From Bufo bufo (Eukaryota > Chordata > Amphibia > Anura > Bufonidae): a stretch of DNA of 64,000 bases. The position numbers and the translations under genes were made by a program. Below the pieces are notes generated by a model. That model made no database searches and was not told the origin of the DNA. It worked only from the letters and a program-made list of their open reading frames with translations. Below are positions 10,384-21,521 of the stretch, in pieces (position 1 is the stretch's first letter; every line of letters begins with the position of its first letter). The DNA lies in NCBI RefSeq assembly GCF_905171765.1, contig NC_053391.1, positions 153,569,565 through 153,633,564 of the forward strand. The letters are read 5' to 3'.

Positions 10384-11354
10384 ACAGAGTGAACATAAAA
10401 GACAAAAGGTGATCTGTTATTAGAGGGAGGGTAGCAGAAGTTGGCATGGGCTCTTTTATATGAAAGGGGAAAGAAGCAGGTGGCATAGACTATGATAGAT
10501 CAGGGGGCAGAAGTTAACAAGGGCTTTGTGCTAAGGGATTGGGCACATCAAGTCCAATAGGTGATAGGGGCTCAGTTACTGATGGGTGGACAAAAAGAGA
10601 TTGGAGGAGGACAGAGGGTTCTATGGGCTTTGTGAGTGGGTGGTGGTGACAAGGTATACAAAAGGTGGCAGGGGCTCTTTTATGAGAAGGGGGTACAGAA
10701 ACTGGTACAGGTTCTTTTGGTAACAGAAGGTGGCAAGGAGTCTCTGGGGACTTCAGGGAACATAGGAGATGATAGTGGCTGGGAGGCCACAGATGGATGC
10801 AGGCTTGAAGTTGCAGCTATTCTGTGGCCTGTGGGGAGAGTAGTGGAGAGCATACAAGAGAGGTTCTGTGGTGGCCAGGAGGGAGATATAGGAATAGGGG
10901 TAACAGCAGGATAGAGGGAGGTGGCAGACAGCTAGTGTAACCTCAGATTCTTTCCTGCTGCAGTATTTTTTTTGTGACTAGTGTTGGGGGCGTGGCTTCA
11001 TGGGGTGGGGAGAGGCTTCGTGGATGTGGGCGTGGTCTGTGAAGTTCTGTCTGCTTGAGCCTGACACGGAGGGTCGGGACATCAGCAGAGTGTGCTGTAT
11101 TGTGTACAGAAAGGGGGGGAGGTTCGGAGGGGGCCCTGAGCATAGAGGAAGCAAGCAGGGCCAGGCCAGGACTGAACGTAGGACAAGTGGTCGTGCTTCC
11201 TCAATGCCCAATAAACTGTCTGCAGATGTAGGGGGCGGGGCCTTCCATGCACGCTGGGCACGCTGGGCGGGCAGGGCGGGCTGGGCGGCCCCGCCCATGC
11301 CATGGGCCCCATGGCAGCTGCGTGGTCTGCCTATATGGTAGGTACGCCACTGGT
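10384..11354. other. G-rich degenerate repeats and repeat edge, non-coding
   Basis: From 10400 to about 10920 phrases such as GGTGGCAGGGGCTCTTTTAT recur loosely, suggesting a decayed minisatellite. From 10980 to 11354 the DNA is GC-rich with GGGCGTGG, CCCCGCCC and GGTAGGTACGCCACTG, which I take to be the edge of a dispersed repeat. Open frames here are G-richness artefacts. Confidence 0.4.
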
Positions 11355-12400
11355 AAAGGGTGTATCTCACAATGACAGATGCAGCAAAGGCTGCAAAATT
11401 AAGATTTTTGAGCTAAATGGGTGTTTTTTTTAATACCAGAATAGAACAACAGTATCTAAAGCGTGTATCTCACACGTACAGATGCAGACAAGGCCGCAAA
11501 TTAAGATTTTTGCCCAAAATGGGTGTTTTTTAAATATCAGAATAGCACAGCAGTATCTAAAGCGATTATCTCACATATACAGATGCAGACAAGGCCGCAA
11601 ATTAAGTAATTTGCCCAAAATGGGTGTTTTTTAAAAACAGAAAATTATTGAAGTATTATAAGCTTGTTTTAACAATAACAGATGCAGCAAAGGCTGCAAT
11701 ATTAAGTACTTTGCCAAAAAGGATGTTTTTTTTAATAACAGAATATGACAGCAGTATATAACGCTTGAATTTAACATGTACAGATGCAGACAAGGCCGCA
11801 AATTAAGTATTTTGCCCAAAATGGGTGTTTTTTAAAACCCAGAATATGACAGCAGTATATAACGCTTGAATTTAACATGTACAGATGCAGACAAGGCCGC
11901 AAATTAAGTATTTTGCCCAAAATGGGTGTTTTTTAAAACCCAGAAAATTATAGCTGTATTTATAGCTTAAATTACCCACTGACTAATGCGGCAGAGGCCC
12001 CAGATGGAGGGTATTGCAAAAAAATAGGTGATTTTTAAAACCCAGAAAATTATTGAAGTATTTCAAGCTTGTTTTAACAATAACAGATGCAGCAAAGGCT
12101 TCAATATTAAGTACTTTGCCCAAAAAGGGTGTTTTTTTAATAACAGAATATGACAGCAGTATATAACGCTTGAATTTCACACGTACAGATGCAGGAAGGG
12201 CTGTAAAATTGAGTATTTTGCCCAAAAAGGGTGTTTTTTAAAACCGAGAAAATTTATGCTGTATTTCTAGCTTAAATTGCACACTGACAAATGCTGCAAA
12301 GACACCAGTTGTAAGATATTGCCAAAAATAGGTGTTTTTTTAAACCCAGATTATTATTGCAGTATTTCAAGCTTGGATTTGAATGTCACAAATGCACATA
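11355..12400 (-). repeat. hAT copy B 5' tandem array, part 2
   Basis: About ten units at a spacing of 99-102 bp, anchored by CAGATGCAG-CAAGGC-GC and TTTGCCCAAAATGGGTGTTT. It continues the array that starts at 6752. Successive units alternate slightly between two subtypes (TATCTAAAGC and TATATAACGC), which suggests later local duplication. Confidence 0.88.
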
Positions 12401-12691
12401 TGCTGTGCTGGCGCACTGAGCTTGCATAAAATGACCGCCGCCGCCCACCTAACTCAGGGCAGGATAAAAAGATTGTGCACTGCACCCACACAACTAAATA
12501 TATGTTGATCGCTGAGTTCAATTGCAGTTCTGATTAAAGTTTATTTCCTATTCTCTCCCTCACAGCAGCAGCATCCTATCCCTACACTAAACACAGCAAA
12601 ATGACGTGCAGTGCTACGTGACTCCAGCCTATATAGAGGCTGGGTCACATGCTGCACTGGCCAATCACAGCCATGCCATTAGTAGGCCCAT
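12400..12691 (-). other. hAT copy B 5' leader
   Basis: It corresponds to the leader of copy D between its terminal repeat and its array. Shared blocks are GCTGGCGCA, ACTCCAGCCTATATAGAGGC (copy D: GCCTCTATTTAAGCTGGAGT in reverse), GGTCACATG-TGCACTGGCCA and ATCACAGCCATGCC. The TATATA/TATTTAA stretch in this leader could be part of the element's promoter, which is inference. The leader is cut at 12691 by the PLE. Confidence 0.7.
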
Positions 12692-13705
12692 ATTGAGTTT
12701 TTGGATATTAATATTGACGTTAATGCAGATAAGTTGGTTTGTAGCACATACTATAAACCAACAGCTAAAAACAATTTTATCCTACACTCCAGCTGCCACC
12801 TACCAAGGTGGCTGCTGAATGTCCCCACTAGCCAATTCAGACGCCTAAAAAGGAACTGCACGAATAATGATACATTCATTAAAGAGGCTGAAATCTTAAA
12901 ACAGCAGTTTACGGAGAAAAACTATCCTAATCAATGTATCGAAAGAGCATTAAATATAATTAAAGATCTGGACCGTAAAGATTTTTTTGTAGAGAAAACC
13001 ATGGTATCCCAAAATGATCTGATGTCATATGAAGGGCTACAGATAGTGCTGCCATTCAACACTCAACATAAAAAAGTAGAAGCAAGTATCATTAAACATT
13101 GGCCCTTTTTATTAAAAGACAAAATTATAGGACCCATGTTACCAACAAAACCTAAAATAGTCTACACACGTGCTGATAACTTGAGCGCAAAAATAGCCCC
13201 CACAGTCAAAAGATCGAATCAACCGAAAAATAAACATTGGCTGTGTTTTGAAGGGTTCTATAGATGTAACTCATGCTCTAACTGCAAGTCCACTAACTTT
13301 CCGAAGAAAACCGTGAGGGCCATTTCTAATAGCAATGGCTACACACACGAGATTAAAACCTTTCTGACTTGCAGTAGCAAAAGTGTCATCTACTTGCTAA
13401 CTTGCCCCTGCAAAAAACAATATGTTGGCCGCACGAAAAGACTTTTTAAAAAAAGAGTCTCTGAACATGTGGCCAACATACGCCGGGGCTATGAGAACCA
13501 TACCGTATCAAAACACTTTAAAATATATCACAACCAAGATCCTACTGGTCTGATATATACGGCTCTGGCTAAAGTTGAACCAGATTGGAGAGGAGGGGAT
13601 CTGATAAAGAAGATGTCTAGACTTGAATCAAAGTTCATATTTGACTTTGGTTCATTAACACCTAAGGGGTTAAATGCAGATTGGGAACTATTTGGTTTCC
13701 TATGA
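12692..13705 (+). pseudogene. PLE RT C-terminus and GIY-YIG endonuclease (5'-truncated ORF)
   Basis: The frame is open from the insertion junction to the stop at 13703-13705, with no internal stop, so it is truncated but otherwise intact. It opens with IEFLDINI, then YYKPTAKNN and LHSSCHLP, the last reverse-transcriptase motifs of Penelope-like elements. A cysteine-rich linker follows (CFEGFYRCNSCSNC, about residues 181-195 counted from 12701). The GIY-YIG nuclease follows (SVIYLLTCPCKKQYVGRTKR, about 227-246, then RVSEHVANIRRG). The nuclease would nick the target DNA to prime reverse transcription. The upstream polymerase core is missing, so this copy cannot move on its own. Confidence 0.92.
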
Positions 13706-14354
13706 AAATCTTACCATTCGATCTATGGGAGGTCCAGACTACACCCTCTTTTCACAATCTCAATATTAATATGTATAAAAATGTGAAAAATAAAATGTAT
13801 CTATTACAGAACACAATATGCTTACATTTAGAGTGTACTCTGGCCATTGTTCACACGTCTGACTTGTGGTAATTCTGTGATCCACTATAGAGTTTTGATA
13901 TGTCTTAACCCAACAGATTCCATATTGAGTCTATAATTAATGTGTATCTATATTTAATATGAATATGAATAGAAATGGAAACAAATACATAATGTTGTAC
14001 ATAAATGGTACCACAAACCATTCATATTAACAATTATTATTGAGCAATATTTCTGGCTATGTTAAAGATACACTGGTCTTTTTTAGCATAATTTTATATA
14101 TTTTATTATAAAATAATATTATTATAATGGATGGTAGTGTTTTTTACAAATTCATAATATTAGGCATGTTTTTAAATGTATACAAGCAGCTATTTTGTGA
14201 AAAATGCACTTTGACAAAACAAACCGCTTGGAAAACGCATAAGAAAATCGCATTACAACAAATCCGGGCTTTATATCTACCCATTAAACACTAAGATTCC
14301 GGTCCGGTTTTTTCCGACATCTATACCAGTATAAAAGAAGGAGGGGGAAGACTG

Positions 14355-14410
14355 CAAGGTTACCACTGATGAAGGGGCACACCCCCGAAACGCGTATGGG
14401 CTACACCTTG
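14355..14410 (+). ncRNA. Hammerhead ribozyme motif of the Penelope element
   Basis: The conserved core CTGATGA lies at 14366-14372. Helix II follows (GGGG at 14374-14377 with CCCC at 14383-14386), then GAAA at 14387-14390. Helix III is minimal (CGCG), giving a predicted cleavage after GTA at 14394-14396. Helix I is a type I arrangement: CCA (14363-14365) pairs with TGG (14397-14399), and after an internal loop CAAGGT (14355-14360) pairs with ACCTTG (14405-14410). Hammerheads with very short helix III are established for Penelope-like elements. Activity is inference. Confidence 0.85.
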
Positions 14411-14977
14411 TACTGGCATGCTAGCAAAAGAGTCTTCCCTGGATTTGAATTAAGACTTTGGTAACTATAGAACACACTTGGACGACGCCTGGTCCCACGG
14501 AGTATTTTGTCCGCTGACGATAAAAAGCACAGTCAGCCGATATCCATTAGACCAACAAAAACCGGCGTCTAGAGGAGTGGATCGACCAGAGTGAAGGTAA
14601 CAGTGTAATAGCAACTAGGAATGGTTGGGACGCCACCATGAAAGTTCACTGCAGCTAACCTGTTTGTCTGATTGTCTTACTGAAAAGACTGTACACTTAC
14701 CAGCATATAAAACTGAAAGCGACATCACGTAGATTTAAAAATCCCTTACAGCCCGGATTGTCTGTGAAATTATCTATGCTTCTATCACTTGATACAAGTG
14801 GACGCAGAAACTGTTTGCAGTTTTAATGCCGGATTACATTAGCGGTACCGCTAGGATTACTATTGAATTTAGCGCATATCGATGCGTTTTCCCCAAAGCT
14901 GCTACACTTTTATTGTGATTTTTTGATTATTTATGCATATTTTTATATATTCATGCTAATTATGTCAATGGATTTTT

Positions 14978-15014
<37 letters not shown>

Positions 15015-15118
15015 CGACAGATTTATGCTTATTGTAATTACTGATTTTAATACATTGAATAAATATCTTAGCTGTGACCACATAGTAGAGTGCCTGGTCT
15101 ATCTCACTTTATTTTATC

Positions 15119-15322
15119 CATGGCTGTGATGGCTTCTAAGGGCACAGAGTTAAATGCTTGTTGATTGGCTGCTCTGCAGCCTTTCAAAAAGCGCCATAAA
15201 TTAGCCAAACACCGAACCCAAACCCGAACTTTTACTGAAATGCTCGGGTTCGGGTCCGGGGTCCAAAAATCCTAAAGTTCGGTACGAACCCGAACTTTAC
15301 AGTTCGGGTTCGCTCAACCCTA
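15119..15322 (-). mobile_element. hAT copy B 5' terminal region and inverted repeat
   Basis: Read on the minus strand it starts TAGGGTTGAGCGAACCCGA. Several CCCGAAC/GTTCGGG motifs follow in both directions, then GGCGCTTTTTGAAAGGCTGC and CAGCCAATCAACAAGCAT. All are shared with the left end of copy D. The clustered inverted CCCGAAC motifs are typical candidates for transposase binding sites near hAT ends. Confidence 0.85.
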
Positions 15323-15454
15323 GTTAGGGCACATAAATATAGTCAGAGAATAGGGTAGTGACAAGAATCAGGCTGGAAGTATCTGTTGTTTACACACAGG
15401 TGTCTTCAGCGCTCTTTAAAATGCTGAAGATTGTTAAAACTTTGCTAAAAAGAC

Positions 15455-15826
15455 TAGTGTTGATCGCAAATATTCTAATCGTGAATTTTTATCATGAATA
15501 TTGGCACTTCCAGAATTTGTGAATATCTAGAATATAGTGCTATATCTTCGTAATCGTGAATATTCTAGATTTTCATCAGTACCCATGATCCCTCACTGCT
15601 TCTTGCTTGTGGGCCAATGAGAAGGCTGCAATATCTTTGACTTTAGGAGTAGTGTAGATCGCAAATTTTCGTATCGCAAATTTTGTTTTATTGCCAATTT
15701 TCTGATTGCCAATTTTCGCCATCGAGAAGATAATGACTGAAGATCATGAGTTCTCGAATTTGCGAATATATGACGAATATTCGCACAAATATTCGCGAAA
15801 TATACCCTGTTTCACATCTTTCACTA
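15455..15826. mobile_element. ATTCG-rich hAT-like MITE, copy 1
   Basis: It begins TAGTGTTGATCGCAAAT and ends in a degraded CATCTTTCACTA. The interior has many ATTCGCGAAT-type motifs around a unique centre (CTTGTGGGCCAATGAGAAGG). The same composite occurs in reverse orientation at 23777-24116. No coding capacity. Confidence 0.7.
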
Positions 15827-16210
15827 ATGAAGTATATTACAAAAATGTTTAACACCACTGTTCCTATACTATATTACAAATAAACTGAATAGACAGTTAC
15901 ACTTTAAAAATGCCTTTAGAACAACAAATATTTGGGATGTTCTACTATAAAGCATTTAACGCTATGGATCTTTATACTATATTTTTCTTGAGGATACCAA
16001 ATGTAATTTTATCATTGACATTTTTCCTAGCCATCAATGTCTATTAAATACTGTAGGATGCCCCAAGCCTATCCGTATTCTAGAGGATACAAGAAATTAG
16101 GCGAGTACTGACTAGATTAGGGTATGCTTAATCTTTTCATCTTTGTATCCACAGAAACTTTACAGACTAGCATGTGCATTGACATTATGTACATTGTCTC
16201 TATGACAATA

Positions 16211-16215
<5 letters not shown>
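15827..16215. other. Unassigned AT-rich DNA
   Basis: No coding frame or repeat structure was recognised. Confidence 0.4.
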
Positions 16216-16247
<32 letters not shown>

Positions 16248-16250
<3 letters not shown>

Positions 16251-16427
16251 TCAGGTCCATAAATATTGGGACATCAACACAATTCTAAAATTTTTGGCTC
16301 TATACACCACCACAATGGATTTGAAATGAAATTAACAAGATGTGCTTTAACTGCAGACTGTCAGCTTTAATTTGAGGGTATTTTCATCCAAATCAGGTGA
16401 ACGGTGTAGGAATTATGGACCTGACTG
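16248..16427. mobile_element. Tc1/mariner MITE within TA microsatellite
   Basis: A 180-bp element with ends CAGTCAGGTCCATAAAT and, in reverse, ATTATGGACCTGACTG. It sits between TA runs (16216-16247 and about 16430-16452), which fits insertion at TA. The CAGTCAGGTCC end is common in fish and frog Tc1 MITEs. Confidence 0.8.
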
Positions 16428-16454
16428 TGTATATATATATATATATATATATTG

Positions 16455-17228
16455 GATGGATTAAAGTTTTTGATATTCAGTTCTGAGTTATAGTTTGGGA
16501 AACTCATTATCTCTACCACTGACAAGCTACAGCTCAATGTGTTCATCTAGATATAGTACTGTATATAATTCCCATTTTCTTCTGGATGCATAGTTGCAAT
16601 GTTCATATTACCTATACTTGCGATCAAAATAAAATAAAAAATGTATGTCAGACTGACACTTTAGATATCAAGAGATTACAGGGCAAATGCACCATTTATT
16701 GTTGACAAAAGAAATGATTTCCTGCCTTTCTGCCAATATTAGAGAATTCAGACAGTTGCCTGATGTTCACAACTACTTTGAATCAGAATCAAAATACAAA
16801 CAAGGAGGTATTAAAAAGATTTTAGAGCTTTTATTTTCCATCATATATGTACTATAATTGAGAATAATTCGAGATCTTCAAATCTCCTCAGTATTTGTCC
16901 TATTATTGGCTATTATCTATTAAATCTGATCTGCATGGTTTGGGGGTAATCATCAATCAGATAGCGATGGCCCATCCTGAGGATAAGCCATCACTTGCAA
17001 AGTGTTGGACAGTCCTTTTAAGTTAGCCATACACATTAGGGTAATGTCAGATCAAACCCTACAAATTCATCTACAGTCTATGTGGGTGTTCAGACATTCT
17101 CTAGATGGCAGGTGTTGGGGGGATGAATTGAGCTGTTGGATTTTATATATGATCCTTTTGTTCTTGGTGAGATAATTATTCCCCTCTCATTATCAAGAAC
17201 ATATGCATGCATGCATGTGTATGGGCAT
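16455..17228. other. Unassigned DNA
   Basis: No gene seen. A short ATGC repeat lies near 17203-17218. Confidence 0.4.
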
Positions 17229-18059
17229 TAGAGATGAGTGAATTTTTCAAAAATTCTATTCGGCCAGTTCGCTGAATTTTTCAAAATAATTTGGTTTGAA
17301 CCTAATTTATTCGAAGGGGAATAGCATTAAAAATGGCTGTTTCCTGACTGCTGAGAGCCTTTATAGTGGTGTAGAACACTGTGCCTTGCAGTAACACGCA
17401 TTGGGAGTCTGCTATGCTAGTAAAATAATACTGTGAGTCAATATGACATGCAGATGACCAACGTCGCTCTTATAATCACTGCACACTTCACCTATTTAGG
17501 CAGTCACCGGGCCAAAACTGACCAAATAACTCAAGTATGAACTCAGCCTTACAGGTCAATGTTAGGGCCAAGAAGAAGCGTACTCCTTTTACACTGTCGT
17601 CGGCTGATTCCATATAGATGTCTACAGAACTTGTTCTTTTAAAAGCTTATACAAGTAGCGCCCACCGACAGAGTGGAGAGGGTGTCATCAGTAAGTTTGT
17701 GTTGACTTCACAGATTATTTCCTCTGATCCGTCAGAACAATAACCCCCAAAAAACGTATCCTGTCTGTGAGGCATCCGCCTTCACTTAGTCAGCATTTGG
17801 TCAGTAATCCATCAGTATTGCTAATGCCCAAAAAAACAGGAGTGGATCCAAAACACAGATGACATGTGAATGGAAAATTTGCATGACGTCCGTGTTTTGT
17901 ACCCACTCCGGCTTTTAGCTACAAAATCATAATCCAATTCTGATAGGACCATATAGGCCTTACAGCTTCAACACAGACAGGATCCATTGTGTCTCATTTT
18001 TCCTTCCTTCTGACAGATCAGAGCAAGGGTCAAATAAAAGATGATGTCAGCCAGGCCAA

Positions 18060-18412
18060 AAGGCAAAATAGTGGCCCAGTCATGAAGTGGGGAGGGTGGG
18101 AACAGCATGAGAAGTCCACAGAGTGGCCCTATGACATAGTGGTGAGGTGAAAGCAGCATGAGGAAGCCACAGAGTGGCACAATGACAGTGTGGAGGTGGC
18201 AGCAGCAGCATCAGGAGGCCACAGAGTAGCAAGGTGACAGAGTATGGAGGTGGCAGCAGCATCAGGAGGCCACAGAGTGGCAAGGTAATATAGTGTGGAG
18301 GTGGCAGCAGCATGAGGAGACCACACAGTGACCCGGTGACAGAGTGTGGAGGTGGCGACAGCATCAGGAGACCACAAAGTGGCAGGCTGACATAGAGTGG
18401 GGAGGTGGGTGG
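18060..18412. repeat. Minisatellite, about 51-bp unit
   Basis: About seven units are anchored by GGAGGTGGCAGCAGCATCAG and GGCCACAGAGTGGC, spaced 47-54 bp apart. Both strands give spurious open frames (CGLLMLLPPP repeats on the minus strand). It lies in the region of hAT copy E where the catalytic domain should be. Confidence 0.85.
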
Positions 18413-18587
18413 CAATACTAGTACCAGCTATAGATGGTGGGTGAAAGAAGGAGCACTTGGCATAAGATGTGTGGTATTAGGCAGGTGGCAGCATCAGAAT
18501 AGTAGCAGAGGCAGGTAGCCAAAAGAAACCGGTTTCTTTTGTCAAAGTGTTTGTGTGGCAACATAGATGATCTAGTCTGATGCATCA

Positions 18588-19631
18588 GGCATTTGGTGGG
18601 TGGAATCCCTGGCTGATCCATGCCTGAGGTGATGCAGCTGTTGCTGTGGCAGGCTGGACCACTTTATGGTAATGCTGCATATGTTGACCCAGGGCTGTGG
18701 TGCCAACATTGACACCCTGACCACACTTCACCTTCTGCACACAGTTTCTGTACGTGGCCATAATCACTTCCTCTGGTGGCTTAACAAAAAACTGCAACAC
18801 TGCCAAGTAGGTGTTTTTACCCCCAACACTACGCACTGAATAACTGCCGCTGCCTCCGTGAACCCTTGCATCGCTACTAGCCAGGCAGGTAGGCTCCTGC
18901 AAAGCGGGTGGTCTACCCCGAGCACGTTTGGCTCCCTACCTCCCACTGTTATCACCCTGCTGACTCCCGGCCACACTAGCGACTTTCTGGCTTCACTGCT
19001 GCTTTACGGGCAAGCTGCCACCCTCTTCTTTTTGCCACCCTCTTCTCCCGATGATGATGAAGCCCCTTCGTCACCCGGCTCCCAAGTGCGATCAGCTACA
19101 TCATCATCATTGAGTACTGTCTGCATGTCGCTGATGTCCTCCTCAACCGTCTCTGGGTCAGGAGCCTGACCACTCGCAACACCAGCTCTCATGCCACTCT
19201 CCGCATCACTACTTGCCCACCTAGTGGAGGAAGCAACAGATGTCTCCTCCACATCTTGGCTTGCTAGTAGCTGCTGACTGTCTTCTAGTAGCTCGTCCTC
19301 ACTGTATAGTGGAGCCACAGCATACAATACTTCTCTGGCTGAGGGAACAGAAAAGTACAGAGGCAGGTTGAGGACAGGTGAGGGCACAGGGCCTGCTCCC
19401 GGGCCATGCCAACTAAGGGTTGTGTGACAAAGTTGAAGATCAAGTCAACTATTCAAGAACCGCTGGGTTGCTGGTCAAGACACGACCTCTAGCTGACACT
19501 GGGAGCTCAGGCCTCTCGAAGTGACCCCTGCTGCCACGGCCCCTTACTCTGCTGCGACCTCTGTCTGTGCCAGAAACATTTAGGCCTCTGCCACTCCCCT
19601 GTGCAGGGCCTGGCATTTCTCTGTTTGACAT
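18588..19631 (-). pseudogene. hAT transposase N-terminal remnant (copy E)
   Basis: On the minus strand it opens MSNREMPGPAQGSGRGLN with an RGRG-rich stretch. An acidic, serine-rich region follows (near 19004-19387, with DISDMQTVLNDDDVADRTWE). A BED-type zinc finger comes next (near 18690-18740, CVQKVKCGQGVNVGTTALGQ then HMQHYH), ending PQAWISQGFHPPNA. At least two frame changes break it and the catalytic and dimerisation domains are absent. The start aligns with copies B and D in placement: it follows the tandem array closely and is RG-rich. The sequence itself is a different family. Confidence 0.8.
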
Positions 19632-19714
19632 ACTGTTAGATTAAATAAATAAATAAATAAAAAGGAAATAAAACACCCCAAAAAAGGCTGTAATTTTCTC
19701 ACTTCACCCCACAG

Positions 19715-20290
19715 CAGCTAATAAGCCCTTTTTTTCACAGTAATACACACAAAAAAGGGCTTTAGAACATATAACTGCACCGCTGAACGACAAATATATA
19801 TTTCTTTTGCCACTAATATACACCACAAAAGGGCTTTAGAACATATAACTGCACCGCTGAACAGCAAATACATTTTTCTTTTGCCACTAATACACACCAC
19901 AAAAGGGCTTTAGAACATATAACTGCACCGCTGAATTGCAAATATATTTTTATTTTGCCACTAATACACACCACAAAAGGCTTTAGAACATATAACTGCA
20001 CCACTAAACGGCAAATATATTTTTATTTTGCCACTATTACACGACAAAAAGGGCTTAAGAACATATAACTGCACAGTTAAAAGACAAATATTTTTTCTTT
20101 TGCCACTATTACACGCCACAAAAGGGCTTTAGAAAATTTAACTGCACCGCTGAACGGCAAATATATTTTACTTTTGCCACTAATACACGGCAAAATGTGC
20201 TGTAATTTTAGCACTTCACCACACAACTGCTAATAAGCACTTTTTTTCCCACTAATACAAGCCAAAAAATGCTTTATAACATATAACTGC
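19715..20290 (-). repeat. hAT copy E 5' tandem array, about 75-bp unit
   Basis: About seven units are anchored by AAAAGGGCTTTAGAACATAT, AACTGCACCGCTGAAC and TTTGCCACTAATACAC, spaced 74 bp in the best-preserved part. It begins about 85 bp upstream of the remnant's start codon. Confidence 0.9.
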
Positions 20291-20775
20291 ACCGCACAAG
20301 GCCAAATAAGACATAGAAATATTTTCTTGTAATAAACCCTGTTAATGGCTGTAACACCCCAATAACAAGAACGGTTTGCTGGAATTACAGAGCTGTATAA
20401 TGGCAATTTGGGTGCCCAGTCAGTGCAGCAAGGTGTGATAGGATTGTTCCTATTACCCAGGCTGTAACCTCCCCTACTGAACCCTGTTCAACATAAATGC
20501 TGTAGAATGAATCCTCCCTATTCTTTCCCTACACCTTGAATATTCTTTTCCTGCACTTGTAAATCTTTTTTTTTAGCACAATTAAGTTTTTTCTAGCACT
20601 GTCCCTAGCGCCTGCTGACGTCTCTCCCTGCACTAAGTACACTGGAAAATGGCAGAATCCAAGATGGTTGAGGCTATTTATAGGGCTGTGACATCACAGG
20701 GCCGGCTGACTGCTGATTGGCTGCATGCATGGCATTATGGGTAATCCCGCCTTCCCAGAGGTCTTTTCTCCATGT

Positions 20776-21521
20776 CCTCACACGTAGCAGCAGAATCAAT
20801 CAATTAGAAGAAAATTGTTTATTAAGTATCATTGTTAAAGGCCGCATGGCTTTGCCATTACATTGAACACCAAATAAAAAATTCTGTTCTACTGAGTCAA
20901 TTTGATCCAGCTTGTACGACCAGGCAGTACATGGATGCATCCCAAACACAGCACAGCCAGCCGTGTGGCCAAACATTAACCCCATTAAAACACTATAGGC
21001 AGCCATATTTAATGGGTTCACATACTTTTTCAAACACTATAAGTGTAGAAATGGGAAAACAGATTGTGAATGGTACGAATGTACTTAATTAATTTGCAGG
21101 ACAACCATTTATAATCTCAGGTATCTCAAGTAATTCAACATTTTTGTTAAATGTGCACAAGACATCTCATGCTGGATTCCCAAGATCAGGTTGATGCAGT
21201 TTTCGAAGTCAAAGCCAGAAATGGTTAAAAAATTGAGGAGTCGTATAAAGAGAAGCATGCAGAGGGGTCACTAGGAAAGGTTGAGCCCCATAGCAAACTT
21301 TTGAATAGGCCTCCTCTATTGAGCATTAACAATGCACACCAAAATGCATGCTATTGTGTCCATGAGGACTAAATTTGTTAGAGGAGTTTTAAAAAGTTTC
21401 ACTGTCTGACAGTTGTAGGCAGCTCAGAAAGAAGAGGACTATGAAGGATGTACTGCATACACTGTATGTAATGGTGCATATCCTCCACCCTTGACTAATC
21501 ATGTGCCAGGTGGGACCACCC
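20776..21521. other. Unassigned DNA
   Basis: No gene recognised. A short piece near 21279-21330 resembles the GGCCCCATAGCAA repeat edge seen at 7022. Confidence 0.4.

Larger units (their letters stand above)
7020..11354. other. Composite 4.3-kb insertion inside the copy B array
   Basis: The array stops after AGCACAGTA and resumes with GGTGTATCTCACAATGAC, so everything between is foreign. It contains a GGGCCCC-rich edge (7022-7100), a scrap of the AT-rich TTAA-element repeat (7280-7400), an L2 LINE, three MITE-like elements and a G-rich stretch. The right edge ends GGTAGGTACGCCACTG. No clean target duplication is visible. The block may be a single larger element that was itself invaded. Confidence 0.65.
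12692..15117 (+). mobile_element. Penelope-like retroelement, 5'-truncated
   Basis: The element carries the end of the reverse transcriptase, a GIY-YIG endonuclease and about 1.4 kb of 3' non-coding DNA with a hammerhead ribozyme core and a TA microsatellite (14981-15010). It is inserted in the hAT leader between TAGG and GGCTGTGATGG, with CCAT on both sides (12688-12691 and 15118-15121) as a possible 4-bp target duplication. The 5' truncation falls inside the reverse transcriptase, which is usual for a retroposed copy. Confidence 0.88.
3190..15322 (-). mobile_element. hAT transposon copy B, interrupted by two nested insertions
   Basis: The parts in order on the plus strand are: 3' untranslated region (3190-3435), decayed transposase (3436-6750), array part 1 (6752-7020), foreign insert (7020-11354), array part 2 (11355-12400), 5' leader (12400-12691), PLE insert (12692-15117), and 5' terminal region (15119-15322). 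The end CGAACCC...CTCAACCCTA matches the start of copy D (TAGGGATGAGCGAACCCGA) in reverse. The join across the PLE follows copy D base by base, from GCCATG--TAGGC to CATGGCTGTGATGG. The left end has no recognisable inverted repeat, so it is truncated or recombined next to the array at 2345-3180. Confidence 0.85.
17229..20775 (-). mobile_element. hAT transposon copy E (second family, internally deleted)
   Basis: The 3' end is at 17229 (TAGAGATGAGTGAATTTTTC), similar in style to the A-D family end but followed by AATT-rich sequence where that family has CCCGAAC motifs. Inward come untranslated DNA, a 51-bp minisatellite, an N-terminal transposase remnant (18588-19631), a 75-bp tandem array and a leader (20295-20775) with TATTTATAGGGC-type sequence. 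No second inverted end is visible near 20775, so the 5' end is truncated. Confidence 0.7.

Noticed and set aside
18080..18415. Frame encoding CGLLMLLPPP repeats
   Set aside because: Produced by the 51-bp minisatellite.
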